A DNA stretch of 59,461 bases from JBCCQH01 sp039024435 (GTDB lineage Bacteria; Bacteroidota; Bacteroidia; J057; JADKCL01). The notes below the pieces were generated by a model. That model did not search any database. It was not told the DNA's origin and worked only from the letters and a program-made list of their open reading frames with translations. Location of the stretch: NCBI GenBank assembly GCA_039024435.1, contig JBCCQH010000035.1, forward strand, positions 1 to 59,461, given 5' to 3'. Positions 24,793 through 34,132 of this stretch are shown here, one piece after another (within the stretch, counting starts at the first letter, position 1; every line of letters begins with the position of its first letter). The position numbers and the translations under genes are program-made.

Positions 24793-26979
24793 ATGGCAAA
24801 TTCTCGCAGCAACGCACTCAAACAGGTCCAAAACCGGAGACCAATCGCTCCGCCGGATCGCCCCCACAAAACATCCGAAATCTTCGCCGCAAATGTCTTC
24901 ACCGACGAGGCGATGCAACAGTACCTCCCCAAAGACGTTTACAAGAAGCTGCAACGCGCGATTGATCAGGGCCATACGGTCGACCGCGACATCGCGGAAA
25001 GCGTCGCCAGCGGGATCAAAAATTGGGCGATCGAGAAAGGCGCCACCCACTATACCCACTGGTTCCAACCGCTCACCGGCCTCACCGCCGAGAAGCACGA
25101 TGCCTTTCTGACCATCAAGGACGGCCAGCCACTGGAAGTATTTTCCGGGGAAAACCTCGCCCAGCAAGAACCCGATGCCAGCTCCCTACCGAGTGGTGGC
25201 ATCCGCAACACCTTTGAAGCCCGCGGCTACACTGCCTGGGATCCCAGCTCGCCAGCCTTCATCTTCGAAAACAATTACGGTAAGACCCTTTGTATCCCTA
25301 CCATCTTTGTCTCCTACACCGGCGAAGCCCTGGACTTCAAAGCCCCCCTCCTCAAGTCGATTGAAGCGCTGAACGATGCCGCCGTTGCCGTATGCAAGTT
25401 TTTTGACCGCAACGTGAATCGCGTCACACCAACCCTCGGCGTTGAGCAAGAATACTTCCTCGTGGACCGCGCTTTCATGGACCTCCGGCCCGATTTGGGA
25501 CTCACCGGACGCACCGTGATCGGAGCGCCGCCCGCCCGCGGACAGCAACTGGACGACCACTACTTCGGGTCCATCTCCGAGCGGGTCTTCGCCTTCATGA
25601 CCGAGCTCGAGCTCGAATCGTACAAGCTCGGCATTCCGGTGACCACCCGCCACAACGAGGTCGCGCCGAGCCAGTTTGAATGCGCCCCCCTGTTTGAAGA
25701 GCAAAACGTCGCGGTCGACCACAACTTGCTCTTCATGGACCTGCTGGACCGGGTCGCGCGCAAGCACCAGTTCCGCGTGCTCTTACACGAAAAACCCTAC
25801 GCCGGCATCAACGGTTCTGGGAAGCACAACAACTGGTCCATGGCCACCGACACCGGAAAAAACCTGCTTTCGCCAGGCAGTGCCCCCAAAGAAAATCTAC
25901 AATTCCTGACCTTCTTCATCAATACGATCAAGGCCGTCTACGAGTACGCCGATCTTCTCCGCGCCGCCATTGCCACTGCGGGCAATGACCACCGCCTCGG
26001 GGCCAATGAAGCTCCCCCAGCCATCATCTCCGTCTTTATCGGTTCGCAGCTTTCGAAGGTCCTGGACGAAATCGAAAAGCCTTCCCGAAAGAAAAACAAG
26101 GACACGCCCAAGTCGTACATTCGCCTAGGGATCCCCAAGGTTCCTGAGATCCTCCTTGACAACACCGACCGGAATCGAACGTCACCGTTTGCCTTTACCG
26201 GCAACAAATTTGAATTCCGCGCGGTCGGTTCTTCCGACAATACTGCCGGCCCGATGCTAGTGCTCAACGCCATCGTGTCGAACCAGTTGCGCGAATTCAA
26301 AAAGACGGTTGATCGCAAAGTCGTACGCGGCAAGAAAAAAGAGGTCGCCATCCTTGAAGTCCTGCGCGCTTACGTAAAAGACAGCAAGGCCATCCGCTTT
26401 GAAGGCAACGGCTACTCCAAGGAATGGGAGGAAGAAGCCGCCGAGCGGGGCCTCAGCAACGTCAAGCAGACCCCCCGCGCCCTAGATGCCTACGTAGCCG
26501 AGGAAGCAGTCAAGCTCTTCTCTAAGTTGGACATCTTCGGTCCCACGGAATCCCACGCCCGCCACGAAATCCGCCTGGAGCAGTACTCGACCAAGATCAA
26601 CATCGAGGCGCGGCTTATGGAGGAAATGTTGAGCGTCTACGTCATTCCAGCCAGTGTCAGCTACCTCACCCAACTCGGGGAGAGCGTCGAAGCCCTGCAG
26701 GACATCGATGCGCCCAAGGCCAGCTACCAGACCCAAATGGAACTGATCGAAGAGGTTTCGGAAGCATTGGGCCAAGCCCACCGCAGCGGCAAGGAACTCA
26801 CCAAAGCCCTGGAAGTAGGCGAAGCCCTTGCAGACGCCCGCGATCAAGCCATTCACTACGGCGACGTAGTGGTACCGATCATGGCCCAGGTCCGCGAAGC
26901 GGCCGACAAGTTGGAATTCCTGGTGGCGGACGATTTGTGGCCGCTCCCGAAATACCGCGAGATGCTGTTCATGCGGTAA
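24793..26979 (+). CDS. glnN: Glutamine synthetase, type III
   Basis: The protein has 728 residues, the size of GSIII rather than the ~470 of GSI. It makes glutamine from glutamate, ammonia and ATP. GSIII features are visible: GHTVDRDIAESVASGIKNWA (read in part), THYTHWFQPLTG near 90, the catalytic NHNEVAPSQFE-like block (TRHNEVAPSQFE) near 290, the ATP/glutamate site EKPYAGINGSGKHNNWS (about 335-350), and ANEAPPAIISVFIG. The ATG at 24793 is chosen over an upstream in-frame start that lies on the -7 box. A terminator follows. Type III is the usual glutamine synthetase of Bacteroidota. Confidence 0.97.
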   Translation: MANSRSNALKQVQNRRPIAPPDRPHKTSEIFAANVFTDEAMQQYLPKDVYKKLQRAIDQGHTVDRDIAESVASGIKNWAIEKGATHYTHWFQPLTGLTAEKHDAFLTIKDGQPLEVFSGENLAQQEPDASSLPSGGIRNTFEARGYTAWDPSSPAFIFENNYGKTLCIPTIFVSYTGEALDFKAPLLKSIEALNDAAVAVCKFFDRNVNRVTPTLGVEQEYFLVDRAFMDLRPDLGLTGRTVIGAPPARGQQLDDHYFGSISERVFAFMTELELESYKLGIPVTTRHNEVAPSQFECAPLFEEQNVAVDHNLLFMDLLDRVARKHQFRVLLHEKPYAGINGSGKHNNWSMATDTGKNLLSPGSAPKENLQFLTFFINTIKAVYEYADLLRAAIATAGNDHRLGANEAPPAIISVFIGSQLSKVLDEIEKPSRKKNKDTPKSYIRLGIPKVPEILLDNTDRNRTSPFAFTGNKFEFRAVGSSDNTAGPMLVLNAIVSNQLREFKKTVDRKVVRGKKKEVAILEVLRAYVKDSKAIRFEGNGYSKEWEEEAAERGLSNVKQTPRALDAYVAEEAVKLFSKLDIFGPTESHARHEIRLEQYSTKINIEARLMEEMLSVYVIPASVSYLTQLGESVEALQDIDAPKASYQTQMELIEEVSEALGQAHRSGKELTKALEVGEALADARDQAIHYGDVVVPIMAQVREAADKLEFLVADDLWPLPKYREMLFMR

Positions 26980-27286
26980 TTTCCACGCACGCAGATCACT
27001 CTGAATACGAAAGGCCGCCGGAGGGTGGCCTTTCTTTTTGGAATTTTTTGCCGATTTCCGAGTAGAATGCGCTGAATTTTGGCGAATAATCCTTGAACCG
27101 GAACAATATTATCGACGACCGCCAGTAGCCAAAACAATTGGGCCCCTGCCCAAGCAATCGACGCAGGGCGAAAACAACTCTTCGCAACAAATACAGATTT
27201 ATCTGCCTTGCCCTGCTTATCATGCCTGGTACATAAATCAACTCGTGTTTCATGCAATGGTCAACTTTATTCGAGAATTTATCTCT
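26980..27286. other. Intergenic region between glnN and the protease gene
   Basis: The stretch begins with the glnN terminator (27010-27038). The remainder shows no conserved promoter box that I can defend. The reading frame of the protease is open across it, but without signal-peptide logic. Confidence 0.5.
27010..27038 (+). terminator. Rho-independent terminator of glnN
   Basis: The stem AAAGGCC/GGCCTTT with a 10-base loop is followed by CTTTTT, 30 bases after the glnN stop. Confidence 0.8.
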
Positions 27287-28264
27287 ATGAACCTACACCG
27301 ATTTGTTTATCCCACAGCGGCCACCGTCATTTTAATTGTGTCCTTCCACTGGGTTTCCGCTCAGTGCTGCCCGAATGGTCCGCCTTACAATCCCGTCTGC
27401 CAGGAAAGCAATTATTACTTCTTTCACGGCAACCAACTTTCGCAGAGCGCCAGCATAACGCAAAACGTCACCCAAAATCCCTGGCGCAAGATCGGTTCGC
27501 TCATGCGAACCAGCACCCACAACAGCGCCAACGGCACCGGTATCCTCATCGCCAACCGCTGGGTCCTGACTGCCGCGCACAACGTCAGTGATGGCCCGCA
27601 AACGCTTTCCTTTGCCCTTGCCCGCCGGGGCGGCAGTTGTCTGCCCTACGGCGCAGTCCCGGTCAAGCGCATTTTCATTCCCAAAGAATTTATCCAAAAC
27701 GTAGGCGGAAGTTACAACTCGCAGAAAACCCGGGCCTACGACTGGGCGCTGCTGGAACTGGAACGCCGGCCGACTTCCACCTACAACATTCCCTCAGCAA
27801 AAACCTGGTCGGTCGTCGGTACACCATACGTATCGGTCTACCAGGGGGAAACGGTGCGCGCGGTCGGCTACTCTTGCCACGCGGGGTGCAGCGGCACGGG
27901 AACCGTGGATGGCCGCGCCCTGAAAACCGATGGCTCGGCAACTTTCTTAAACTACAAGGAATACTCCTCGGCGATCAACAATGGCGGACTGATTGTGACT
28001 GACCTGGAAGGAACCGGAGGCATGAGTGGCGGTCCCGTCTGGTACTACGAAGCCGCGACCAACAAGCGGCGACTCCTGGGCGTATTCATTGGCAGTCCGC
28101 AAAGTGCCTGCAACAATGGCAAAAACTGGGTCGCTGCCCTTAGTCCCGGCACCCAACTTCGCATCGTGGTGGTGATGAATGGCACCGATGTCTCCTCCAT
28201 GCAGAAAATGACTTTGTCAACGAATGCCTATCTGGACCTGCCGGCGTACTGCAATGGGCTGTGA
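27287..28264 (+). CDS. Secreted trypsin-like serine protease
   Basis: The protein has 325 residues from the ATG at 27287, which gives a clean signal peptide (VYPTAATVILIVSFHWVSAQ). The chymotrypsin-fold triad is in order: His in VLTAAHN, Asp in AYDWALLELE, and Ser in GTGGMSGGPVW. Several cysteines (QCC, SCHAGC) suggest disulfides. An earlier in-frame ATG at 27257 would add ten residues. No T9SS sorting domain is present, so the protein probably stays in the periplasm or leaves by another route. Its substrate is unknown. Confidence 0.88.
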   Translation: MNLHRFVYPTAATVILIVSFHWVSAQCCPNGPPYNPVCQESNYYFFHGNQLSQSASITQNVTQNPWRKIGSLMRTSTHNSANGTGILIANRWVLTAAHNVSDGPQTLSFALARRGGSCLPYGAVPVKRIFIPKEFIQNVGGSYNSQKTRAYDWALLELERRPTSTYNIPSAKTWSVVGTPYVSVYQGETVRAVGYSCHAGCSGTGTVDGRALKTDGSATFLNYKEYSSAINNGGLIVTDLEGTGGMSGGPVWYYEAATNKRRLLGVFIGSPQSACNNGKNWVAALSPGTQLRIVVVMNGTDVSSMQKMTLSTNAYLDLPAYCNGL

Positions 28265-28416
28265 TGGGTAGGCGAAAGGATGGATCATCTGAGGTTCCTC
28301 TTGAGCTACGGTTATTTGTTGCGGCAAAGCATCAGGCAAGCAGAACACGCATTTCAGGCACGCTGCCAAAAAGGAACCCATCTGTGGCCCTCAATAACCA
28401 CTTTAAGACATCACAT

Positions 28417-28444
28417 GCGGGGCATTTTTTTGAAATGCCCCCGC
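28417..28444. terminator. Hairpin between convergent genes, probable bidirectional terminator
   Basis: GCGGGGCATTT (28417-28427) pairs with AAATGCCCCCGC (28433-28444) with one bulged C. The T-rich loop replaces a classical U-tract, and neither strand has a long T run after the stem. The site between the protease and dehydrogenase stops suggests termination in both directions. Confidence 0.5.
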
Positions 28445-28454
28445 AAACCTCAAC

Positions 28455-29825
28455 TCACAAACTGCTGCCCAGCAGCGTGATCTTTTCCCGGCCGGTGGCG
28501 ACATCGCGGGTCATGTTGCGCGTGTCGACAACGTGGCGGGCGTGGGCTACGATGTGGGCGATGTCAAAGGCATCGTGATCGGTCACGATCACCACGCAGT
28601 GGTAGCTGCCCAGGCGCTCCGGCGTCAGCTCAAAATTCGTGGGGAAGGTGCGGCCCGCCGCCTCGTATTCTTCGACCCAGGGATCACTCACGTCGATGTG
28701 GGTAACTCCCGCGTCGACCAGGTGCTCGATGATCGGCTCGGCGGGAGAATGGCGCAGGTCCTTGACATTTTTCTTGAAGGCAGCCCCCAGCACCAGCACT
28801 TTGGCGTCCTTGAGCGTGATCGGCTGCTCCGCGATGAGGCGGATGATTTTCGTGACCACGTGGTAGGGCATGCTCTCGTTCGTATTGGCCGATAGCGTAA
28901 TGAAACGCGTCTCGAAATCGTAGGCCCGCGCCAACCAGGACAGGTAGTAAGGATCAATCGGGATGCAATGACCGCCGATCCCCGGTCCCGGGGTAAACTT
29001 CATAAATCCAAATGGCTTGGTCGATGCCGCCTCGATGACTTCCCAGATGTTGATGCCGTCCATGCGCTCGCACAGCAAGGCCAGTTCATTGACCAGGGCG
29101 ATGTTTACGCTGCGAAAAATATTTTCCAAAAGCTTCTCCAGCTCCGCGATCTTGGGATTGGTCACCATGTATACATTGTCGATGATGGCGTGGTTCACCA
29201 ACGAAGCCAAGTAGGTGCTTTCCTCCCCGACTCCGCCGACGACAATCGGCGTATTGCCGGTGTGGTAGACCTTATTCCCGGGATCTACCCGTTCCGGGCT
29301 GAAGGCGACGAAGTAGTCGACCCCCGTTTTCAGTCCACTTGCTTCCAGGATCGGGACCAGGTAGTCCTCGGTCGTCCCCGGAAAGGTCGTGCTTTTCAGA
29401 ATGACCAATTGGCCCTGCCGCAGGATTGTGGCGGTTTCCCGACCGGCCGACAGCACAAATCCGAGGTCGGGATCTTTGTTTTCGTTGAAAGGAGTAGGAA
29501 CCGCAATGAAAATCACATCCGCTTCGGTCAGGCGGGCAAAGTCCGTCGTGGCGGACAGGTGCCCCTTGGCGACGACATCGGCGATTTCTTCATCGGAAAG
29601 ATCTTCATTGTAATTCGTTCCCGCGTTGAGCAGATTGACCTTCTCTTCGGAGACATCAACGCCCAAAACGGGGTAGCCCTTTTTGGCGTATTCCAGGCCG
29701 ATGGGCAGCCCGACGTAGCCGAGTCCGATGATCCCGATGACCGACTGCTTCGATTGGACCTTTTCGGCGAGTGCCTTGCCGTTATCGCTGAGCGTGGCCG
29801 GGTTGGTTAGATCAAATATTTTCAT
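28455..29825 (-). CDS. Nucleotide-sugar dehydrogenase (UDP-HexNAc 6-dehydrogenase type)
   Basis: The protein has 456 residues of the UDP-glucose/UDP-HexNAc dehydrogenase family, which oxidises the C6 alcohol to a carboxylate using two NAD. It shows the Rossmann motif IGLGYVGLP near 32-40, VPTPFNENKDPDL, FSPERVDPGN, and the catalytic cysteine in GPGIGGHCIPIDPYYL, closest to WbpA/WecC-type enzymes. The ATG at 29825 is supported by an AGGAG ten bases upstream and by a perfect promoter. It probably serves surface polysaccharide synthesis, but no sugar-pathway genes adjoin it. Confidence 0.92.
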   Translation of the reverse strand: MKIFDLTNPATLSDNGKALAEKVQSKQSVIGIIGLGYVGLPIGLEYAKKGYPVLGVDVSEEKVNLLNAGTNYNEDLSDEEIADVVAKGHLSATTDFARLTEADVIFIAVPTPFNENKDPDLGFVLSAGRETATILRQGQLVILKSTTFPGTTEDYLVPILEASGLKTGVDYFVAFSPERVDPGNKVYHTGNTPIVVGGVGEESTYLASLVNHAIIDNVYMVTNPKIAELEKLLENIFRSVNIALVNELALLCERMDGINIWEVIEAASTKPFGFMKFTPGPGIGGHCIPIDPYYLSWLARAYDFETRFITLSANTNESMPYHVVTKIIRLIAEQPITLKDAKVLVLGAAFKKNVKDLRHSPAEPIIEHLVDAGVTHIDVSDPWVEEYEAAGRTFPTNFELTPERLGSYHCVVIVTDHDAFDIAHIVAHARHVVDTRNMTRDVATGREKITLLGSSL

Positions 29826-29850
29826 TGTCAAAGCTCCTGTTATAGGGATG

Positions 29851-29881
29851 CAAATATAAGAAAGGAAGGGGGAAAGCCAAA
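29851..29881 (-). promoter_or_regulatory. Consensus promoter of the nucleotide-sugar dehydrogenase
   Basis: On the minus strand TTTG (29878-29881), exactly 19 bases, then TATATTTG (29851-29858): a perfect Bacteroidota promoter. It is followed by AGGAG and the ATG at 29825, a short leader. Confidence 0.85.
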
Positions 29882-29908
29882 GCAAGAAAATCCGGCAAAA
29901 CAAGCAGC

Positions 29909-29929
29909 AATCCGCGATTTTTGCGGATT
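29909..29929 (-). terminator. Hairpin after the phosphatase operon, weak terminator
   Basis: AATCCGC (29909-29915) and GCGGATT (29923-29929) form a perfect 7-base stem with a 7-base loop. It lies 66 bases after the phosphatase stop at 29995 and just before the next promoter. There is no clear T run on the minus strand. Confidence 0.4.
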
Positions 29930-29994
29930 TAAGCCACTGTCATCGACCCCGGGCAAGCGGGCGATTCGACCGGTGAGCGGTAACTTTCGATGAA

Positions 29995-31233
29995 TTACTC
30001 GGAATCGGAAAAATGCACTGCCATCATGGTTACATCGTCGTCCCGAACTGCGTCTCCAGCATAAGCCCAGTACAGGCTCGACATTTGCCGCAAGACCACT
30101 TCTGCCCCCTCTCCCCGCAACTGATCGAGCCGGGCGAGCACCGGTTCTTCACCCAACATCACGCCTTCCAGATTGTGCTGTTCCACCAGGCCATCGGTAT
30201 ACAAAAAGATGCTATCCCCGGCCGCGTAATCAACCGTCTCCAGTTCGAGGTAGGGCAAATCGATCATGCCCAGTGGAATCGTTCCTACCTGCAACTCTTT
30301 GCGCTCGAGACCGTGATAAAAAAGCGGGGGATTGTGTCCCGCATTGATATAGTCAATTTGCTTCTCCTCGGTGCGTACGTGGGCCAGAAAAACGGTCACA
30401 AACTTGTCGCCCTGCGTTACCGCATAGATCTTTTTGTGGAGCTTCTCGATGACGTGCCGGAGGTCATTCTCGCTCAAAATCAAAGCGTGGAGATTTGCCT
30501 GGAGATTCGCCATGAGCAGCGCCGCCCCGATGCCTTTGCCCGCGACATCCGCAATGCAGACAAAAAAGCCCCGGTCGCCCCGCGAAATCACGTCGTAATA
30601 ATCACCGCCAATCTTGTGGTGAGCAGTATTTTCGGCAAATACCTCCGCGCCATTGATCTCCGCAAAATCATTGGGCAGCAATTGCCGCTGGATCGTCTCG
30701 GCCACTTCCAGCTCCCGCTTGAGCGATTCTTGCTGGATCATTTCCTGCATAAGGTTGCGATTTTCCACCGCCGCACTGACCACATTGCCAATGGTCTCAA
30801 TGAAAATCAAATCGTTTTTCAGTTCGGCCTGGGTTTCCGCGAAATCGGCGACCAGTAACCAAGCGCGTACTTCATTCTGATAATTGACCGGGACAATCCA
30901 CTCCACTTCGTACGCGGTCAGCCGCGGGTGCTGCTCGGGGTCTACCGGAATCACGCCGAGTGTCCCCGGGAGTTCAGCAAGTGCGGAATCGTCCATCTTC
31001 CGAAATCCCATCCTGACCCCGGTGCGAAATCCTTCGTCGCTGCGGATGGTAAACATCATCTTGCGGACACCACACTGGGCCAGCAGAGCATTGCGGGCGA
31101 TTTTAAAAATGTGCTCCGGCTTGAGATGGGCTTGGTTGATCGAACGCAGCACGTCCAACAAAGCTTCCGCCTCCTGCCGCTTGAGCCGCAGCAACATCTC
31201 TGGATCATTGGTTCTGTAGACGTTTTCCCGCAT
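29995..31233 (-). CDS. Cytoplasmic GAF-SpoIIE serine phosphatase
   Basis: The protein has 412 residues with no membrane helix. Residues ~20-165 look like a GAF domain, and ~170-190 form a coiled linker (LKRELEVAETIQRQLLPNDF, read in part). Residues 195-412 are a PP2C/SpoIIE phosphatase with IGGDYYDV, IADVAGKG, YTDGLVEQHN and DDDVTMMAVHF. Its ATG overlaps the stop of the ABC permease gene by one base (TAATG), so translation is coupled. It is the last gene of a nine-gene operon. It has no STAS or kinase partner next to it, unlike the phosphatase at 13170, and may act on that cassette. Confidence 0.9.
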   Translation of the reverse strand: MRENVYRTNDPEMLLRLKRQEAEALLDVLRSINQAHLKPEHIFKIARNALLAQCGVRKMMFTIRSDEGFRTGVRMGFRKMDDSALAELPGTLGVIPVDPEQHPRLTAYEVEWIVPVNYQNEVRAWLLVADFAETQAELKNDLIFIETIGNVVSAAVENRNLMQEMIQQESLKRELEVAETIQRQLLPNDFAEINGAEVFAENTAHHKIGGDYYDVISRGDRGFFVCIADVAGKGIGAALLMANLQANLHALILSENDLRHVIEKLHKKIYAVTQGDKFVTVFLAHVRTEEKQIDYINAGHNPPLFYHGLERKELQVGTIPLGMIDLPYLELETVDYAAGDSIFLYTDGLVEQHNLEGVMLGEEPVLARLDQLRGEGAEVVLRQMSSLYWAYAGDAVRDDDVTMMAVHFSDSE

Positions 31234-32489
31234 TACTTTTCATATTTCGGATCGAGCGCATCCCGCAAGCCGAATCCGACCAAATTTAAAGAAATCACCA
31301 CTAAAATAATCGCAATCCCGGGAAAAATCGCCAGCCAAGCACCGCTCTCAAACATGACCTGGGTATATCCTTCCTTGATCATCGATCCCCAGGAAGGGGC
31401 CGGGGCCTGTATGCCGACTCCGAGAAAGCTCAGTCCCGCTTCGATGAGGATCGCCGCGGCAAAGTTGGCGGCGGCAATGATGATCAGCGGGCCAAAAACA
31501 TTCGGCAAAATATGGCGCACAATCGTCCGAAAATTGCCGAACCCCATCGCCCGGGTCGCTTCCACATACTGCATCTCCCGCACGGTGAATATCTGCCCGC
31601 GCACAATCCGCGCGACCTCCACCCAAGTGCTTGCCCCAATCGCGAGAAACAATTGCCACAGCCCTTCACCCAGCGCAAAGGAAATCGAGATTGCCAGCAG
31701 CAGCGTCGGAATCGACCACACCACCGAGACGAACCACATCACCACGGTGTCCACCCGACCCCGAAAAAATCCCGCCACCGCGCCCAGCGAAATGCCAAGC
31801 AGCAAGCTCACGATCACCGCCATCAACCCAACCGCCATGCTCACCCGCGTCCCCAGCAATAAGCGACTCAGCACATCCCGACCAAATCCATCCGTGCCCA
31901 GCACAAATGTCCGTTCGACCAAGTGCTCCTCCACAAAGCGCGCCTTCAGTTCCGCCAAGGATGCGGTCGCCGCTCCCGTGGTACGATCCACGTACTCCAC
32001 CTCGTCCCCCTCTCGGCGGTAAGGCTTCCCGAATTCCTCCTGCCAGGCCCGGGCCGCCGGCGCATACTTGTCCAGGTCAAGCAGGAAGACCGGCAGCAGT
32101 TCCGTCTGCGTGACCCCACGCAAATCCACGTAGCGCAAGCGATCATCCTCCAGTACCACACTTTCCCGTGAATTGACCACCACCGGCCGCGAACGGTCCG
32201 GTCGTCCGGAAATCAGGTAGCTCAGGCCTCCCGGTTCGGCCTGCTCCAAAAATATCGGTTGCAACAACAAGGTCGCCGAAGTTCCCGGCGGCCGCTTGGG
32301 CAGTTCCACCACTTGAAAGTTGGCGTTTTCCGTATCGTCCGGCATGAGGGGATAGGCAAATATTGCCACCAGCACGCACAGCACCAGCCAAATCAGGCCG
32401 GCGACCGCCGGATAATTGCGCAGGAAACGCCGCCGGGCGTAGTAACCGGGACTTTTCCCGGAGGTTGCGGAGCGGGGGCCAGTACTCAT
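31233..32489 (-). CDS. ABC transporter permease, DppC/OppC type
   Basis: The protein has 418 residues, longer than the ~300 of DppC. The N-terminal OppC helix (NYPAVAGLIWLVLCVLVAIFAYPL) is followed by a ~125-residue insertion before the canonical GTDGFGRDVLSRLLLGTRVS motif. Five further helices hold the EAA loop (YVEATRAMGFGNFRTIVRHILPN). This fits a dipeptide or oligopeptide permease with an enlarged periplasmic loop. No ATPase, binding protein or second permease adjoins it. It shares a 4-base ATGA overlap with the upstream gene and a TAATG overlap with the downstream phosphatase. Confidence 0.9.
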   Translation of the reverse strand: MSTGPRSATSGKSPGYYARRRFLRNYPAVAGLIWLVLCVLVAIFAYPLMPDDTENANFQVVELPKRPPGTSATLLLQPIFLEQAEPGGLSYLISGRPDRSRPVVVNSRESVVLEDDRLRYVDLRGVTQTELLPVFLLDLDKYAPAARAWQEEFGKPYRREGDEVEYVDRTTGAATASLAELKARFVEEHLVERTFVLGTDGFGRDVLSRLLLGTRVSMAVGLMAVIVSLLLGISLGAVAGFFRGRVDTVVMWFVSVVWSIPTLLLAISISFALGEGLWQLFLAIGASTWVEVARIVRGQIFTVREMQYVEATRAMGFGNFRTIVRHILPNVFGPLIIIAAANFAAAILIEAGLSFLGVGIQAPAPSWGSMIKEGYTQVMFESGAWLAIFPGIAIILVVISLNLVGFGLRDALDPKYEK

Positions 32490-32764
32490 TGTTGCTGGTA
32501 GACGTCGTGCATTTCCTGGCCGCGGCTGGTCGCCACGTAGCGAAAGTCGCGCATATTGTCCGCATCGTAATAAAAGCTGTTGCGGAACTGCCCGTTGCCG
32601 TGCTCATCCACCATCACCTGCACGTAACGCGAGTCGATCAGGGTGCGCAACTCGGCAACGATGACCGGCTCACTTGCCTCTACCTCTTCCATCAAGGTTT
32701 CAAACGGTTCGGCAAAGGTCAGCGAACGAATGATCTGGTACTGAATGTGGTTCAACTCCTTCAT
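32486..32764 (-). CDS. Small protein, possibly winged-helix
   Basis: The protein has 92 residues. The pattern of helices (NHIQYQIIRSLTFAEPFETLMEE, read in part; EPVIVAELRTLIDSRYVQVM) and a following strand pair (NSFYYDADNMRDFRYVATSRG) fits a winged helix, but the family is not recognised. Four-base ATGA overlaps with both neighbours place it within the operon between the glycosyltransferase and the ABC permease. A regulatory role is inference. Confidence 0.7.
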   Translation of the reverse strand: MKELNHIQYQIIRSLTFAEPFETLMEEVEASEPVIVAELRTLIDSRYVQVMVDEHGNGQFRNSFYYDADNMRDFRYVATSRGQEMHDVYQQQ

Positions 32765-33900
32765 TTGACTTCTCTTCCTTTCCAGGTGTAGGAGCGGACA
32801 TTTCCCGCCAGTCCCACCCAGAGCACATACGCGATGTGGGCCAGTTGTTCCGGGACAAACCAGCGCAACAGGTGCAATTTATCAAAAAAACCTGCCGCCC
32901 GGAAAAGGATTGGGAATTCACCGGCCATTTTCAACAACAGATTCACCCCCAGAAAAATCCCCGCCGGAGGCCACCAAATCGCCGCTACCAGCAAAACCGG
33001 AAGCCCCGCCATTGCCAGCCAGGAGAGCACCAGCGTCGCCGTGATCGACGCCTGCTTGTACTGTGTGCTCTTGCTGACCCAGCGCCGCCGTTGCGCTTTG
33101 AAAGCCGTCCAAGTCGCTAGCGCTTCCGTCCGCACGATGGCATCCCGATCCAAGGCAAACGCTACCTTCCAATCGGTCTCCCGGGCAATCTTGTGCATCA
33201 ACAATTCGTCATCCCCGGAAGCGATGTGATCAATCCCGGAAAATCCCCCCACCGCTTCGAACACTTGCTTGCGGTAGGCGAGATTGGCCCCGTTGCACAT
33301 AGTGGGGCGGCCAGCCCGGATTGCCGCCGCTCCGACCGCGTTTAGCCCCATGAATTCGAGGGCCTGAAACTGCTGAAATATCCGCTTTCCCTCCAAGACC
33401 ACCGGTCCGGAAACCATCCCCACATTGAAGTTCATCCGGGAAGTCAAGCCAAACAACCAGTACGGGCCCATGCGGCAGTCGGCGTCGGTGGTGACAATGA
33501 AATCCCCTTGGGCGGCGCGGATGCCCGCCGCGACCGCCGCTTTTTTGTAAGCCACCCCTTGCACTTCGGCCAAGTCGATGATCCGAAAACGGGGATCTCC
33601 GGCTGCAGCTTCTGTAGCTACACGGACGGTATCGTCTTCGGAATGGTCATTGACGACAATCAACTCAAAACCGGAATGGACAGCTTGCTGCGCCAATATG
33701 TCCCGGACACAAGCCCCGATGTTCTCCGCTTCGTTGCGGGCCGGAACGATCACCGATACCCCCTCCCAATTCACCAGCGTCGCCGCCACGCGCAAGTCCG
33801 TGCGGGGTTTCATCACCGGAGAATAGTGGCGTGCACTCCACCACAGGTAGCCGGCGTAGTACAGCATCAACAGTGTCGTGGTGATCCCCAGGATCAGCAT
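32761..33900 (-). CDS. Family 2 glycosyltransferase, membrane-bound
   Basis: The protein has 379 residues. An N-terminal helix is followed by a GT-A domain: VSVIVPARNEAENIG (about 48-62), ELIVVNDHSEDDT, the metal-binding TTDADCRMGP (DxD region) and GDDELLMHKIA, with QRRRWVSKS (QxxRW-like) at about 270. Two or three C-terminal helices follow (ATLVLSWLAMAGLPVLLVA). This order is typical of processive or lipid-acceptor GT2 enzymes. It directly abuts the GldL-like gene and overlaps the next gene by 4 bases. The product is not known. Confidence 0.9.
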   Translation of the reverse strand: MLILGITTTLLMLYYAGYLWWSARHYSPVMKPRTDLRVAATLVNWEGVSVIVPARNEAENIGACVRDILAQQAVHSGFELIVVNDHSEDDTVRVATEAAAGDPRFRIIDLAEVQGVAYKKAAVAAGIRAAQGDFIVTTDADCRMGPYWLFGLTSRMNFNVGMVSGPVVLEGKRIFQQFQALEFMGLNAVGAAAIRAGRPTMCNGANLAYRKQVFEAVGGFSGIDHIASGDDELLMHKIARETDWKVAFALDRDAIVRTEALATWTAFKAQRRRWVSKSTQYKQASITATLVLSWLAMAGLPVLLVAAIWWPPAGIFLGVNLLLKMAGEFPILFRAAGFFDKLHLLRWFVPEQLAHIAYVLWVGLAGNVRSYTWKGREVK

Positions 33901-34131
33901 TCAATCGTCTTTGTTCAGCCAGTCCTCGAAACTTTCCTCTTCCGGTTCCTTTTCGTTCAGCTTGCTGACATTGTAGAGGAGAAGCAAAAAAACCCCGACC
34001 GCAAATGCCCCCAAGGCCGCGTAGCGCAGGATGCTGGCGCCGGGCCAATGAGCGATGCGAAACGCCCAGGAAGCGGCAAATAGCCCCAAGGCAGCAATGC
34101 CCATGATTAGGGTGGGCAGAAACCACCGCAT
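33901..34131 (-). CDS. Small membrane protein resembling the GldL N-terminus
   Basis: The protein has 76 residues from the ATG at 34131, one base after the preceding stop. Two membrane helices (LIMGIAALGLFAASWAF and YAALGAFAVGVFLLLLYNV) flank a RIAHWPGAS turn. The HWPGA sequence between two helices is characteristic of the N-terminus of GldL and related Bacteroidota gliding/T9SS membrane proteins. GldL itself has over 200 residues with a large periplasmic domain that is absent here; instead there is an acidic tail (EPEEESFEDWLNKDD). Its function is unknown. Confidence 0.75.
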   Translation of the reverse strand: MRWFLPTLIMGIAALGLFAASWAFRIAHWPGASILRYAALGAFAVGVFLLLLYNVSKLNEKEPEEESFEDWLNKDD

Positions 34132-34132
34132 G

